NCBI GenBank assembly: GCA_016931965.1
Contig: JAFGDT010000115.1
Span: 62,001-126,000, forward strand
Direction of reading: 5' to 3'
Source of the DNA: a bacterium
GTDB taxonomy: Bacteria > Zhuqueibacterota > QNDG01 > DSAB01
Length of the DNA: 64,000 nt
Numbering within the stretch: the stretch's first letter is position 1; every line of letters starts with the position of its first letter. Position numbers and translations under genes: made by a program. The notes below the pieces were generated by a model that worked only from the letters and a program-made list of their open reading frames with translations, had not been told where the DNA came from and ran no database searches. Below, piece by piece: positions 37,462 through 47,505 of this stretch.

Positions 37462-37599
37462 AAAAACGGATTCGGGATGACAGAAGAGGGTTAAGGAACG
37501 ATGCAGATGTTCCCATCCCCATATCCAGTATAAAAATATTCATGTCGGAATGATCCTCTGGACCGACCATTCACATTCTGGATTCTGATTCTTTTTTAC

Positions 37600-38958
37600 T
37601 TACCCGTCAAGCGTCCAGCCTTCGCGGTAGGTTCTGCGCATCAAGCGGTCGTCGTTTGCTTCTGCGATGTTTGTAATACGACCGGTAGTGCCATCATAAT
37701 CAATTTTTTGACCCACCCGGTAAGCAACAAGACCCAGCAGCATATTCTCGATGATTTCACTGCCGTATTCGAAATCGCACGAGGTCTTAAGATCGCCCTT
37801 GCAGGCATCGATCCACTCCTTCTGAAAGTTGCCCATATCAGGAATCAATTCATCTTCTGAACGGGGCCGATAATAGGTCATATCCGCCTCATCGCCGAAG
37901 GGGATCAACGCACGAGACTGGAAACCGGCGGCGAGAAAACCCCGGCTGCCTTTGAACAGAACACCGTGGCCGATGGCATCCAGATCAATGTACCGCATGG
38001 AGTTTTCCGGCATCGCACCACCCTGATACCAGGTCACCTGAATCGCAGGCCGCCAGTCATTGGCGGGATGCTCCAGTACGGCGGTCATTTCAACAGGAGT
38101 GACTTCAGGATTAAAGGGATCCCCGGTTGCTTCTATCGAGGTCGGAAAATCCGCATCAATGGCATTCCAGGCCAGATCCATTGTATGAGCCCCCATATCA
38201 CCAATCTGTCCCACACCAAAGTCCCAGTACATGTTCCAGTTCAGACAGTTCGTTCCAGGGTTGGCTTCGTGGTTGCCAAAATATTCAGGATTATAGGGAT
38301 GATCGGGTGTCGGACCGAGCCACAGATCAAAATGAAATGTATCGGGCGGATTCCCCAGGGCAGGCAGATAACCGGGTTTGGGTATCTGGCGATTACCGAA
38401 GGCATGGGCAGCTTCCAGTGTGCCTATCGCCCCGTCGATGATCAATTCGCGAACGCGGTTGAAATTGGGGAAAGCATGCCTCTGGGTGCCGTGCTGGGTC
38501 GCCAGTTTGTTTCTATTCCTGAGATAATTTTCTCGAACCGTCCGCACCTCCTCCACGGTAATTCCCAGCGGTTTTTCACAGTAAACATGAAGACCCCGAT
38601 TGATGGCCCAGTTGGCGACAAAAGCATGCGTAAAATCGGTGGTGCAGCAAACCACGGCATCCAGATCACTCTGATCGAGACACTTACGCCAGTCGATGTA
38701 TTGTTTGGCGTTGGGGAATTCCTTTGCAGCGAGTGCAAGAGCATTTTCATCCACATCACAAAGTGCCACAATATTTTCATCGGAGAGCGCCCTCCAGTGC
38801 TGCTGGCCTCTGCCCCCTGCACCGATCAGACCGATATTGAGCTTGTTGCTTTGCGCATTCCTGCCGGAAAGAACACCTCCAGGCAGAATAATCAATCCAG
38901 TCCCAACCGCGGCGGCTGTCTTAAGAAAATCACGCCGCTGGAGTATTTTTTTTGTCAT
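37600..38958 (-). CDS. Gfo/Idh/MocA-family oxidoreductase with twin-arginine signal
   Basis: The Rossmann domain carries 'NIGLIGAGGRGQQHW' near residue 40 and the EKP motif in YCEKPLGI near residue 125. The C-terminal alpha/beta domain has 'GDMGAHTMDLAWNAI'. The Tat-like LQRRDFLKTAAAVG signal is exact. The start is moved to 38958 because AAGGAG lies just upstream. Tat export of an NAD(P)-dependent enzyme requires it to fold with its cofactor before transport, as in glucose-fructose oxidoreductase. It probably oxidises or rearranges a sugar in the periplasm. Confidence 0.93.
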   Translation of the reverse strand: MTKKILQRRDFLKTAAAVGTGLIILPGGVLSGRNAQSNKLNIGLIGAGGRGQQHWRALSDENIVALCDVDENALALAAKEFPNAKQYIDWRKCLDQSDLDAVVCCTTDFTHAFVANWAINRGLHVYCEKPLGITVEEVRTVRENYLRNRNKLATQHGTQRHAFPNFNRVRELIIDGAIGTLEAAHAFGNRQIPKPGYLPALGNPPDTFHFDLWLGPTPDHPYNPEYFGNHEANPGTNCLNWNMYWDFGVGQIGDMGAHTMDLAWNAIDADFPTSIEATGDPFNPEVTPVEMTAVLEHPANDWRPAIQVTWYQGGAMPENSMRYIDLDAIGHGVLFKGSRGFLAAGFQSRALIPFGDEADMTYYRPRSEDELIPDMGNFQKEWIDACKGDLKTSCDFEYGSEIIENMLLGLVAYRVGQKIDYDGTTGRITNIAEANDDRLMRRTYREGWTLDG

Positions 38959-39197
38959 TTTTTTCTCCTTTCCTCGCATCAGATTTTGTTCAATACGTTT
39001 CTTTATTGAATTTTAAGAACGAACTTCCCAACATGGATCACAATGACGGTTCTTTTCACCATTGCGATAATGTACTCTGGAATAGATTGAAGTCAAAACC
39101 GATAGAGAAAATCAATCAATTAACGATATGCGTTGAAACGGTCAATGAGAGAAATCAAAACATTTTAGTAAATTATCGTGATAATATCAAGTTGTAT

Positions 39198-40163
39198 TTA
39201 TGGTGATTCGATTCCTGCCACATCCAAGTTGTCCCTTGTCATCAGTTCGATCCGAACAGGAATATTTTTTTCTATCCTTTCCCCGTTTATTAAACGGTAA
39301 GCACTTTCAATGGCAATTCTACCCATCTCAGATGGATGCTGAGCCACCGATCCATGCATGGTTCCTTTCAGGATCGCTTTCTTCGCATCATCAAGGGCAT
39401 CAAATCCTACAATGATGATTTCTCCTGTTTTGCCGGCTGCCTCAACCGCTTCAATGGCTCCCAGTGCCATCAAATCATTACAGGCAAAAAGCGCCTGAAC
39501 CTCAGGATGGGATTGCAGAATATTCTGGAAAACAGTAAATCCCTGGTCCCTTTCCCAGTTGGCTGTCAGGGATACAACAATTTCCATCCCGGGAGCCTGA
39601 TCCAATGCAGAGTGAAAACCTCGAAGCCGTGCATCACTCGTCTCATGTCCGGGAATCCCTTCCAGTACAGCCACTTTGCCACGACCCCCTAGCTGATTCA
39701 AAATATAATTTCCTGCAATTCTTCCCCCTTCCTCATTATCCGATCCGATAAACGTTTCAACAAATCCACCCGACTCGTTCAACAGAGATGTATCGATGCG
39801 TGTATCTACAATGAGTACAGGGATTTCAGCCTTATCGGCTTTCAAGATGGCCGGAATGATCTCTTTGGAACCACTGGGATCAATACAAATCGCATCGACT
39901 TTCCGCTGAATAAGATTCTCGATGATCTGCATCTGCTTTTCGACGTCCACTTCTCGTTCAGCCCCTTGAACAATTACATCCACCCCCAACCTTTTTGCTG
40001 CTTCCTCCGCACCATTTTGCATATCAACAAAGAATGGATGATTCACCGTCTTGACGACCAGTGCAATCGTGGGCTTACCAGCGGTCTGTTCTCCTCGCTG
40101 ACAGCCACACATGAAGATAAATATCAAAAATAAAAAAGCACATAAATGACCGAATGTTCTCAT
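39198..40163 (-). CDS. Sugar ABC transporter substrate-binding lipoprotein (RbsB-like)
   Basis: The signal peptide ends in FIFMCGCQRG, with a plausible lipobox. The type-I periplasmic binding fold shows 'ALVVKTVNHPFFVDMQNGAE', 'RKVDAICIDPSGS', 'ALFACNDLMALGAIEA' and 'VGFDALDDAKKAI', as in ribose/galactose binding proteins. The ATG at 40163 is chosen because GGAGGAGATT precedes it; the ORF-track GTG lies in that site. It is the last gene of the ABC operon and lies 16 nt after the permease gene. Confidence 0.95.
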   Translation of the reverse strand: MRTFGHLCAFLFLIFIFMCGCQRGEQTAGKPTIALVVKTVNHPFFVDMQNGAEEAAKRLGVDVIVQGAEREVDVEKQMQIIENLIQRKVDAICIDPSGSKEIIPAILKADKAEIPVLIVDTRIDTSLLNESGGFVETFIGSDNEEGGRIAGNYILNQLGGRGKVAVLEGIPGHETSDARLRGFHSALDQAPGMEIVVSLTANWERDQGFTVFQNILQSHPEVQALFACNDLMALGAIEAVEAAGKTGEIIIVGFDALDDAKKAILKGTMHGSVAQHPSEMGRIAIESAYRLINGERIEKNIPVRIELMTRDNLDVAGIESP

Positions 40164-40179
40164 AATCTCCTCCACGGAT

Positions 40180-41136
40180 CTAAGATGTTTGGTGTTTTTT
40201 TAAAGCCATATCAACCAGTACGGCGACAATAATGACCGATCCAATGATAATTTGCTGTATAAAAGAGGAAATTCCCAACAGATTGAGCCCGTTCCGGAGC
40301 ACCCCCATAATAAAAGCGCCTATCAGCGTTCCGATAACAGTTCCCTCCCCTCCCATTAAGCTCGACCCCCCTATCACTACGGCAGCAATCGCATCCAGTT
40401 CATACATCATACCTGCAATTGGTTGAGCTGAATTCAAACGAGCCGACAAAAGTACCGCAGCTGTGCCACTGAACAATCCACAGATTCCATATACAATCGT
40501 TTTATAAAATTTCACATTTACTCCGGATAAAATTGCCGCCTCCTCATTACCCCCTATCGCATAGGTATACCTCCCCAGTTTCGTACTTTTGAGAACAAAA
40601 TGTGCCACAATGTAAATCATAATCATCATAACAACAGGCATCGGGATACGAAGGATCTCTCCGGTAGCCAAAAAACGAAAATCTGCTGAAAAACCCGATA
40701 TGGGCCTTCCTTGCGTAAACAGCAGAGCCGTCCCTCTTGCCACGCTCATCATACCCAGGGTTGAAATAAAAGGTGGAAGCCGTCCTTGAGTAATCAGGAT
40801 ACCGTTCACCAATCCGCATAGAAAACCGACCCCCAAACCCATCATAATCGCAAAGGGAAGCGGAACACCCCGATGAAGCGTGCTCGCCAGAACGACCCCG
40901 GCAAGAGCAACGATCGATCCTACAGAGAGATCGATCCCCGCAGAGATAATGACAAAAGTCATGCCCACGGCAATAATGGCATTAATGGAAGTCTGCTGAG
41001 CCACATTCAATAGATTGGAAAATGTCAGGAAAAAGGGAGAGAATATCCATAACACGACAATCAACACAAAAAGACCGATCAGTGTCCCAAACTGGCGTCC
41101 ATGATGAATAAGAAAATTTTTTATCTGTTTATTCAT
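40180..41136 (-). CDS. Sugar ABC transporter permease (RbsC-like)
   Basis: About ten hydrophobic segments carry the family motifs 'FVIISAGIDLSVGSIVALAG' and 'AVVIGGSSLMGGEGTVIGTL', the latter contacting the ATPase. The length of 318 residues is normal. It overlaps the end of the ATPase gene by 8 nt, so the two are translationally coupled. Together with its neighbours it imports a monosaccharide, probably a pentose or similar, across the inner membrane. Confidence 0.96.
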   Translation of the reverse strand: MNKQIKNFLIHHGRQFGTLIGLFVLIVVLWIFSPFFLTFSNLLNVAQQTSINAIIAVGMTFVIISAGIDLSVGSIVALAGVVLASTLHRGVPLPFAIMMGLGVGFLCGLVNGILITQGRLPPFISTLGMMSVARGTALLFTQGRPISGFSADFRFLATGEILRIPMPVVMMIMIYIVAHFVLKSTKLGRYTYAIGGNEEAAILSGVNVKFYKTIVYGICGLFSGTAAVLLSARLNSAQPIAGMMYELDAIAAVVIGGSSLMGGEGTVIGTLIGAFIMGVLRNGLNLLGISSFIQQIIIGSVIIVAVLVDMALKKHQTS

Positions 41137-42628
41137 TTTTCACTCCCAACGCACATTGCAATATGGTTTCCTGTGCGGATTCATCAGGTAAAAACTCTCC
41201 CGCTATGTGACCGTGACGCATAACCAGAATGCGGTCGCTCATTCCCAGGATCTCTGGCATTTCGGATGACATCATAATAAGTCCTGACCCATTCTTTGTG
41301 AGCCTGTTCATCCATTGATAAATTTCAACTTTCGATCCCACATCAATACCCCGGGTGGGTTCATCAAAAATAAAAATATCGGCCTGAGTGGCCAACCATT
41401 TACCCATCACCACTTTTTGTTGATTCCCGCCACTTAAATACTTAACCTTCTGTCTGGATCCTGTTGTTTTTATCTTGAGCTCTTTAATGTATCGTTCTGT
41501 GATAAGATTTTCTTTTTGTACATCCATCATTCCCCAGCGTGAAAAACGTTCAATACTGGGGAGACAGATATTTTCTTGAAGAGATTGCTTGAGTATCAAT
41601 CCCTGGGACTTTCGGTCTTCTGTCAGGAAACCAATACCCAGATTGATTGCCTTTCGAGGCGATTGAATTGTGATCATTTTCCCTTTAAAAACAAATTGGC
41701 CATTGTCAAACTGATCCACTCCAAATAGGATTCGAGCCAATTCAGTCCTTCCGGCACCCATAAGCCCGGTAATACCTAAAATCTCACCCCGATGTAAAGA
41801 AAAAGTGATGTCTTTCAATATACCTTTTTTGTTCACATTTTCAACTCTGAGAATCTCCTCTCCCGCCTGCATCCTTATCCGCGGATATTGTTCTTTCAAT
41901 TCCCGATTCACCATCATTTTAATCAAATCCGTCTTCTGAATTTGATCCATATCACAAGTCCCGATATGTCTGCCATCACGAAGTACGGTCACTCTGTCAC
42001 CAATATCATACGCCTCTTCAAGACGATGAGAGATAAATATGATCGAAACACCCTTTTTTTTCAATCGACGAATCATCGAAAAAAGATCCTGAATCTCGCG
42101 GTCTGTCAGCGTTGAGGTGGGCTCATCCATAATGAGTATTTTGGCATCCATAGATAAAGCCTTGGCCACTTCAACCATCTGCTTCTGAGCAACGCCAAGT
42201 GTACGAACCGGAGCATGCACATCAATGGCCACACCCAGATCATCCAGAATTTCCTCCGCCTTTCGAATCATCTCTCCACGATTGGTGACTCCCGGTATAG
42301 ATACAGGTTCACGCCCGAGAAAAATGTTTTCATACACATTCAAATGAGGCACCAAATTGAATTCCTGATAGATCGTGGAGATACCCAGTGTCTGGGCATG
42401 CCGGGGATTTTTTATGTCGATTTCAACACCTTCAAGTTTAATCAAACCGGATGTTTTTTGATAGGCTCCGCTCAATATTTTGATTAATGTCGATTTACCA
42501 GCACCGTTTTCTCCTAACAGAATATGGACTTCTCCCCGCTGGAGATCAAAGTCAACATCATCTAATGCGATAACGCCTGGAAAGACTTGTCGGATATGAA
42601 ACATTTGTAGCATAATTTTATCGATCAT
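41129..42628 (-). CDS. Sugar ABC transporter ATP-binding protein with two nucleotide domains (RbsA-like)
   Basis: The first nucleotide-binding domain has a full Walker A (GENGAGKSTLIKIL) and Walker B with 'ILIMDEPTST'. The second has a degenerate Walker A (GLMGAGRTELARILFG) but a good signature LSGGNQQK and 'IFIFDEPTRGIDVGS'. This asymmetry is normal for RbsA/MglA proteins. The length of 499 residues is standard. An upstream inverted repeat (42687-42709) may be an operator. Confidence 0.96.
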   Translation of the reverse strand: MIDKIMLQMFHIRQVFPGVIALDDVDFDLQRGEVHILLGENGAGKSTLIKILSGAYQKTSGLIKLEGVEIDIKNPRHAQTLGISTIYQEFNLVPHLNVYENIFLGREPVSIPGVTNRGEMIRKAEEILDDLGVAIDVHAPVRTLGVAQKQMVEVAKALSMDAKILIMDEPTSTLTDREIQDLFSMIRRLKKKGVSIIFISHRLEEAYDIGDRVTVLRDGRHIGTCDMDQIQKTDLIKMMVNRELKEQYPRIRMQAGEEILRVENVNKKGILKDITFSLHRGEILGITGLMGAGRTELARILFGVDQFDNGQFVFKGKMITIQSPRKAINLGIGFLTEDRKSQGLILKQSLQENICLPSIERFSRWGMMDVQKENLITERYIKELKIKTTGSRQKVKYLSGGNQQKVVMGKWLATQADIFIFDEPTRGIDVGSKVEIYQWMNRLTKNGSGLIMMSSEMPEILGMSDRILVMRHGHIAGEFLPDESAQETILQCALGVKNE

Positions 42629-42686
42629 AAAGAAATCCTGAAATCAAATAACGAAAAGTGAAAAAGAGCATGGGTTGGATATAAAC

Positions 42687-42709
42687 TCAAATGAGAGGCG
42701 CCTATTTGA
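42687..42709. promoter_or_regulatory. Inverted repeat upstream of the ABC operon
   Basis: TCAAAT and ATTTGA arms flank the palindrome AGGCGCCT, 59-81 bp before the ATPase ATG. A repressor site for sugar-responsive control of the transporter is a plausible reading, but no regulator gene is adjacent. Confidence 0.35.
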
Positions 42710-42742
42710 CTGTTGAGTGCTGTCGATTCGTTTGCTTTGATC

Positions 42743-43723
42743 TCATTCCACATTGATTGCATCATAAATATAAAGGTTCGATTCATCATCTTCAGGCACA
42801 AAATAAAACCTGAGATGCTCATCAACCAATTCAAAAAAGAAAGGATTGTTATTCATTACCAGATCGGGTTTAATCCAGACAACAAAAGGAACCTGATGTA
42901 CGGCAACAAGCAGATCAAGATTAACCAGATCCAATCCCCCCAAAGCAATGTCACCCATATTGGGAATAGCATATTTATTTAATCCACTGCAGATCATCAA
43001 CTGATCCGTCAGGTAGTGACAATCCTGGTAATCAATATAATGATTGCCGTTCAATTTCATGTCATATCGGGGCAATGCGGATGGGTTAGCTGATCCGTTT
43101 CCTGAATCCAGCTCCCACACATAAAATCGTCTCGAACCCCAGCTGACACCGCACAAAGTATGGTTGGATGTATTGTGTATGATTCCACCTATATGATCCT
43201 GAAAACGAAAGATTTCAAGACTTTCTAAAGTAACTGGATTGACACGGTATATGATGGACCTGCTGTTTGGACGGTATTCCGCAACAGGCACCCAGATAAA
43301 TTCCCCATCATAATCTATGCCCCCCGGATGATAAATATCCCCTTCGCCCAATAGAATCTGGGAAATCAGATCCCCTTCTTGGTTAAAATGAAACAAGTGA
43401 CCAACTCCTTTGCCGGGAGTTCTGTCATAACCATCCTGAAGGGTATTAAACCTTTCGGGTCGCTCAACTTGTTCAACCGAAGACATATAATAATCATTCC
43501 CAATTCTAACCATACCCTGGGGATGATAGGTACGAAAATTCAACCTGACGGTATCTGTAAGTCTCCATTCTGTTGATCTGTTCAATTTTTTAAAACACGC
43601 AATAACCTTTTTTAAATCTTGCGCTTCGTGATTCTCTCCAGTCTGATTGATACAAACACTGATGAAAAAAATGAAAATCAATAATAACAATGCCCACACT
43701 TTTTTTATCGGTTTATGCTTCAT
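42743..43723 (-). CDS. Secreted DUF6454-like propeller protein
   Basis: A signal-like hydrophobic N-terminus (residues about 8-25) precedes repeated blades with 'TYHPQGMVRIGNDYYMSSVE', 'YHPGGIDYDGEFIWVPVAEY' and 'GVSWGSRRFYVWELDSGNG'. This pattern matches DUF6454, a predicted beta-propeller family of unknown function. A late stretch reads QDCHYLTDQLMICSG. It stands between the ABC importer and the esterase on the same strand and may bind or process a sugar. No catalytic site can be assigned. Confidence 0.7.
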   Translation of the reverse strand: MKHKPIKKVWALLLLIFIFFISVCINQTGENHEAQDLKKVIACFKKLNRSTEWRLTDTVRLNFRTYHPQGMVRIGNDYYMSSVEQVERPERFNTLQDGYDRTPGKGVGHLFHFNQEGDLISQILLGEGDIYHPGGIDYDGEFIWVPVAEYRPNSRSIIYRVNPVTLESLEIFRFQDHIGGIIHNTSNHTLCGVSWGSRRFYVWELDSGNGSANPSALPRYDMKLNGNHYIDYQDCHYLTDQLMICSGLNKYAIPNMGDIALGGLDLVNLDLLVAVHQVPFVVWIKPDLVMNNNPFFFELVDEHLRFYFVPEDDESNLYIYDAINVE

Positions 43724-43916
43724 TCCATTTCACCCGCTTTTACAGAATGGTTTTTGAATGATATTTTCACAAATCATCTGCCAATCAAGATTGAAAACAA
43801 TGATGCGCTGAGCTTATCATCCAAAAATGGCTGTGACCCTGACACAGGTAAATTTATGAACCAACGTTTCATTTACGTACAGTCATGAATGGGGGTGATG
43901 GACTCCTGCCCCTATT

Positions 43917-45119
43917 TTACCATTGTATGCCATCATTCGATCTGACGGCATGTTCCGGCAGAGGATGATCTTCATTAAAGACTTTGAGACGGTTTGGTTC
44001 TTCAATAATGATGTCACTCTCATCGATTGAGCCGTCCGCTCTTTGAACACGATCCAGTGCAAGATCCAAATGTTTGGCCAGGAAAAAATAGGAGCCGATG
44101 CGTTTTGAATAACCATAATCGTGTCCTTCATCTGGTAAATGAATATTCTCAACTTTATCTTCAGCATCAAACAAATGGTATACATTCTGAATGTATGGAA
44201 ACTCGACAACCGGCGTATTCTTTGTCCAGTCTTCCCCGTCTGAGATAATGAGTTGAGGACGGGGTGCTGCCAACGCAGCTATCTCAACATTGTTGGTTTC
44301 ATGATTTTCGCTTTTATGGATCGGCATCCCACTCTCACAAACACAGCCACCAAAGAAATGCGCTGAGACCTGAACAACCGGAACCGACACATCAATCCGG
44401 TCGTCAACCGCTGTGAGTAAAAACGTTTGTGTGCCTCCACCAGAGGCGCCTGTTATCGCAATACGATCTGGATCAACACCAAGAGACAATAGAAAATCGA
44501 CAGCACGCATGCTGTTCCACAACTGCAATTTTAATGCCTCTGGATGGTCATGTTTCCAGCCGACTTCAGAGAGCTCTCCGTATCCGACCATATCATAGGA
44601 AAACACAACAGCCCCTATTTGAGCCAGGATGGCGCACCGTTTCTGCATATCTGGCCTGTAGCGACCGTAATTATCCGGCTCATTCCAGTGTCCATGTGGA
44701 CAGAGGATTCCGGCAAGAGGTCCTTCTCCTATACCCGGCCGATAAAGACTGCCCGTTACAAAGACACCGGGAAGACTCTCAAAAGCCACATTCTCCACCG
44801 TGTATCCTCTGTAATACCGTTTGTCATACATGATGCTATTCAGCGGACACTTCTGCGGAAGCGGGACAAGACCGGCTCCTTCCAAAATCCCTTCACGAAT
44901 TCGATTGGCCCGCAATTGCCACTCTTCCAGATTAGAGTACGTTCCTTTGAATCGTACAAGCTGGGCTTTGGCTTCTTCTTCACTCTGGTAATAACCCTGA
45001 CAAAGTATGGATTCTGTACTGTGCTGACCGAAGAGCTTGATAAAAAACACCAGAGAAAAAAAGAGGGACAGAAATGATGGTTTCCAGCAATACATATAAA
45101 ATTTTTCTTGCATCACCAT
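43917..45119 (-). CDS. Secreted acetyl-xylan-esterase-like alpha/beta hydrolase
   Basis: A signal peptide (about residues 8-32, ending near LFGQ) is followed by an alpha/beta-hydrolase fold. The oxyanion region is CPHGHW, the nucleophile elbow GASGGGTQT near residue 214, and the catalytic histidine probably DEGHDYG near residue 353. The layout matches acetyl-xylan-esterase and related hydrolases common in polysaccharide loci. The ATG at 45119 follows AGGAGAAAA; the ORF track starts five residues earlier. Deacetylation or de-esterification of a plant or algal glycan is inferred. Confidence 0.82.
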   Translation of the reverse strand: MVMQEKFYMYCWKPSFLSLFFSLVFFIKLFGQHSTESILCQGYYQSEEEAKAQLVRFKGTYSNLEEWQLRANRIREGILEGAGLVPLPQKCPLNSIMYDKRYYRGYTVENVAFESLPGVFVTGSLYRPGIGEGPLAGILCPHGHWNEPDNYGRYRPDMQKRCAILAQIGAVVFSYDMVGYGELSEVGWKHDHPEALKLQLWNSMRAVDFLLSLGVDPDRIAITGASGGGTQTFLLTAVDDRIDVSVPVVQVSAHFFGGCVCESGMPIHKSENHETNNVEIAALAAPRPQLIISDGEDWTKNTPVVEFPYIQNVYHLFDAEDKVENIHLPDEGHDYGYSKRIGSYFFLAKHLDLALDRVQRADGSIDESDIIIEEPNRLKVFNEDHPLPEHAVRSNDGIQW

Positions 45120-45321
45120 TTTTCTCCTATTCATTTGATTTCATTTTTACATCAAGGAATAAAAACATCACCCCATTTGAGAAAAGACAAACTTTACAGC
45201 ATGCTGACATTTACTGAACAATCTTAAATGATCTAATAAATAAGGTAAAATGATCACCTAGAAAGAGGTTCATAAAGACAGAAGAAAATATTACCAAGCT
45301 ATTTCACCCGACATTTCACCT

Positions 45322-45340
45322 GTGTTTCTTTTTGAAACAC
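45322..45340. repeat. Short hairpin in the esterase-TPR intergenic region
   Basis: GTGTTTC and GAAACAC are separated by five T residues, giving a 7-bp stem about 200 bp upstream of the esterase gene. It could be an operator. The 45120-45697 region otherwise contains a promoter for the TPR gene and no coding frame. Confidence 0.35.
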
Positions 45341-45615
45341 CTTGAATATGATCCTTGTTGTAGAAACAATAAAAAAAGTATAACAAATTAAATATACAAT
45401 TTCAAGCGAAAAGAGACATCATCTATTCTTCTATTTTTTTAGAAAAAATAAGTTTATATTTCAATGGACAAGGACATTTATAAACAACATTCAAACAAAA
45501 AGAAAGAGATCATAAATCAACAATGAAAAGCCATTGTTTCTTTCTATTGTAATTCGGAGACATATTAAGTAAGCAGGAAATTTTGCTTTCTTAATATTTT
45601 GTAATGTTAAAAACA

Positions 45616-45644
45616 TTGACTTTATGATAAATTTATTGTATATT
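45616..45644 (+). promoter_or_regulatory. Strong promoter of the TPR lipoprotein gene
   Basis: TTGACT and TATATT are separated by exactly 17 nt. The start codon is 54 nt beyond the -10 box. The bases after the -10 extend it to TATATTTG, which also fits the TAnnTTTG element described for Bacteroidota. Confidence 0.7.
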
Positions 45645-45697
45645 TGAAGACTTGTTTTTTATTTGTATTCGTTTTTATGAAAGGGAGGTATTAGCCG

Positions 45698-46729
45698 ATG
45701 AAAAAAGTACTATTGCTAACGATGATGGCTTCACTCGCAACAATTCTCTTGCTAACCAGTTGTTCTCAAACAACAGTCTCTTCCGCAAAAATTTATATGA
45801 ACCAATTCGAATACGATCAAGCCATTGAACAATGTGAACTCGCCATTGAGCAAAAACCGGACAATCCTGAAGCTTATTTTATCATGGGTCGAGCATACGG
45901 TTTTAAAAAAATGTATCGCGAAATGAATGACGCATTTATCAAATCGCTCGAACTTTCCAATAAATATGCTTCTGATATCAGAGAAGACCGTCAAAAACAC
46001 TGGACGGATTTACAAAATGCCGGTGTGACTTCATTAAAACAAAACAGAATCAGTGATGCCATTGAAGAATTTTCAATGGCCATTGAGCTCGTTCCTGAGG
46101 AAACGGTTCCTTATAAAAATCTGGCCTTAGCTTATATCCAGAACAGAAATGATTCATTGGCTACACAAACTTATGAAAAAATACTGGAAATTGACCCCGA
46201 AGATCTTGAATCAAAGGGAATCCTCGGTGCACTCTATTATCGTAATCGGGACTATAACAATGCAATCGCTCATCTTGAACAGGTTGTCAATAATGCGGAC
46301 CCCACATCTTCTGCTTATTCCCAGGCTGTCTTTAATCTGGCCCTGGCTTATGATATGACGGAGCAATCAGACAAAGCCCTTGAAACCTATAAGAATGCTC
46401 TGGAAGTAAATCCCGATGAACAAAATCTTCTATTTAATATGGGTCGTTTGTATATAGTACAGCAGGATTACGAAAACGCGATAGTATATCTTAAAAGGGT
46501 TCTTGAACAGAATCCCGACGATCTCGAAGCCAATAGAACTATTGGATCGTGCTACAATCTGTTGAATAAATTCGAAGAAGCAATTCCTTATTTAGAGAAG
46601 GCTGTTGAACTGGATCCCAACGATGCCAATGCATGGAATCAGATGGGTATTGCCTATATCCGTACAGGACAAGGGGAAAAAGGGCAGGCAGCTTTTGATA
46701 AGGTCTTGGAGCTGCAAAATAACCAATAA
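45698..46729 (+). CDS. TPR-repeat lipoprotein
   Basis: The signal peptide ends in ILLLTSCSQ, a good lipobox (LTSC). About eight tetratricopeptide units follow, with clear ones at 'PEAYFIMGRAYGFKKMYREM', 'AVFNLALAYDMTEQSDKALE', 'QNLLFNMGRLYIVQQDYENA' and 'ANAWNQMGIAYIRTGQGEKG'. TPR arrays mediate protein-protein contacts, probably in an envelope complex. The ribosome site GGGAGG is strong. It is monocistronic, with its own promoter and terminator. Confidence 0.92.
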   Translation: MKKVLLLTMMASLATILLLTSCSQTTVSSAKIYMNQFEYDQAIEQCELAIEQKPDNPEAYFIMGRAYGFKKMYREMNDAFIKSLELSNKYASDIREDRQKHWTDLQNAGVTSLKQNRISDAIEEFSMAIELVPEETVPYKNLALAYIQNRNDSLATQTYEKILEIDPEDLESKGILGALYYRNRDYNNAIAHLEQVVNNADPTSSAYSQAVFNLALAYDMTEQSDKALETYKNALEVNPDEQNLLFNMGRLYIVQQDYENAIVYLKRVLEQNPDDLEANRTIGSCYNLLNKFEEAIPYLEKAVELDPNDANAWNQMGIAYIRTGQGEKGQAAFDKVLELQNNQ

Positions 46730-46756
46730 AATTTTATTAAATCTTTCCTAAATCGA

Positions 46757-46788
46757 AGGGGTCGAATTGAACAGTTCGACCCCTTTTT
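46757..46788 (+). terminator. Rho-independent terminator of the TPR gene
   Basis: A 10-bp stem (AGGGGTCGAA / TTCGACCCCT) with an 8-nt loop is followed by a T-run, 28 nt after the stop codon. Confidence 0.85.
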
Positions 46789-46840
46789 CTTAAATACAAG
46801 TTTATCCATTATTCATCTCATCGATAAAAACATCCTTCAT

Positions 46841-47239
46841 TTATGGTTCTTGCTCAAATTGGTTGATTCTATTTTGATAATAGAGACATTGTTCATTGGA
46901 AATGAAACGAACCAATTCAGCGACAGTGAAAGGCTTTGTCAATCGAGGATATTGATAAAGCATCTTTTTCTCTGGATCCTCTTCATCAAATCCATATGCA
47001 GACATGAGAATAATTCGAACCTGCGGATATTTTTCACGGAGTTGTGAAACCATTGTGTACCCATCCATAGGAGCCATACGAATATCGGATACAACAATTT
47101 CACACATATCTTCTTCCATAATCTTAAAAGCCTCTTTGCCATTCCGAGCTTCCCTAACGGTAAAATCAGAACGCTTAAGACCGATTGAAAGTGTTTTTAA
47201 AACGTTTTTCTCATCGTCAACGATAAGAACCTGTGACAT
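46841..47239 (-). CDS. Single-domain response regulator (receiver)
   Basis: The receiver shows the acidic pair in VLIVDDEKN, the phospho-acceptor aspartate in VVSDIRM near residue 53, the Ser in LMSAYGF and the conserved Lys in RLTKPFT. There is no output domain; the last 20 residues are a short helix. The start is an ATG with AAGGAG 9 nt upstream. It lies downstream of the NtrC/kinase pair on the same strand but is separated by 266 bp, so it may receive phosphate from that or another kinase. Confidence 0.92.
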   Translation of the reverse strand: MSQVLIVDDEKNVLKTLSIGLKRSDFTVREARNGKEAFKIMEEDMCEIVVSDIRMAPMDGYTMVSQLREKYPQVRIILMSAYGFDEEDPEKKMLYQYPRLTKPFTVAELVRFISNEQCLYYQNRINQFEQEP

Positions 47240-47505
47240 TCCGTTTTCTCCTTAACCAGAATTATGCAGTTGGAAATAAAATGACAAATATCATGCCAGA
47301 TTCCATCAATTTATAGGATAATATTATTGTCATTATTAACAAAAAGTTATGGGAATAAAAAAAGTTAACTTTTCCCCTTCACCATTGTGGCAATGGAAAA
47401 AAGTTTCATAATTGAATAGTTAAAATTTCAGAATGTATTGAAAATCAAATATTTGAATTCAGAATATAGATCTTTTTGTCATGCATAAGCCATCTTGAAA
47501 AGCGT

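Noticed and set aside
37966-39009. 347-codon plus-strand frame opposite the Gfo/Idh/MocA gene
   Set aside because: It is a shadow of a clearly recognisable oxidoreductase on the minus strand. Its translation resembles no family, and the antisense gene has a Shine-Dalgarno site and a Tat signal.
47360-47373. AAAAGTTAACTTTT palindrome after the NtrC gene as a terminator
   Set aside because: The stem is only A-T pairs around a GTTAAC core, too weak for a confident terminator call, though a short U-run follows on the minus strand.
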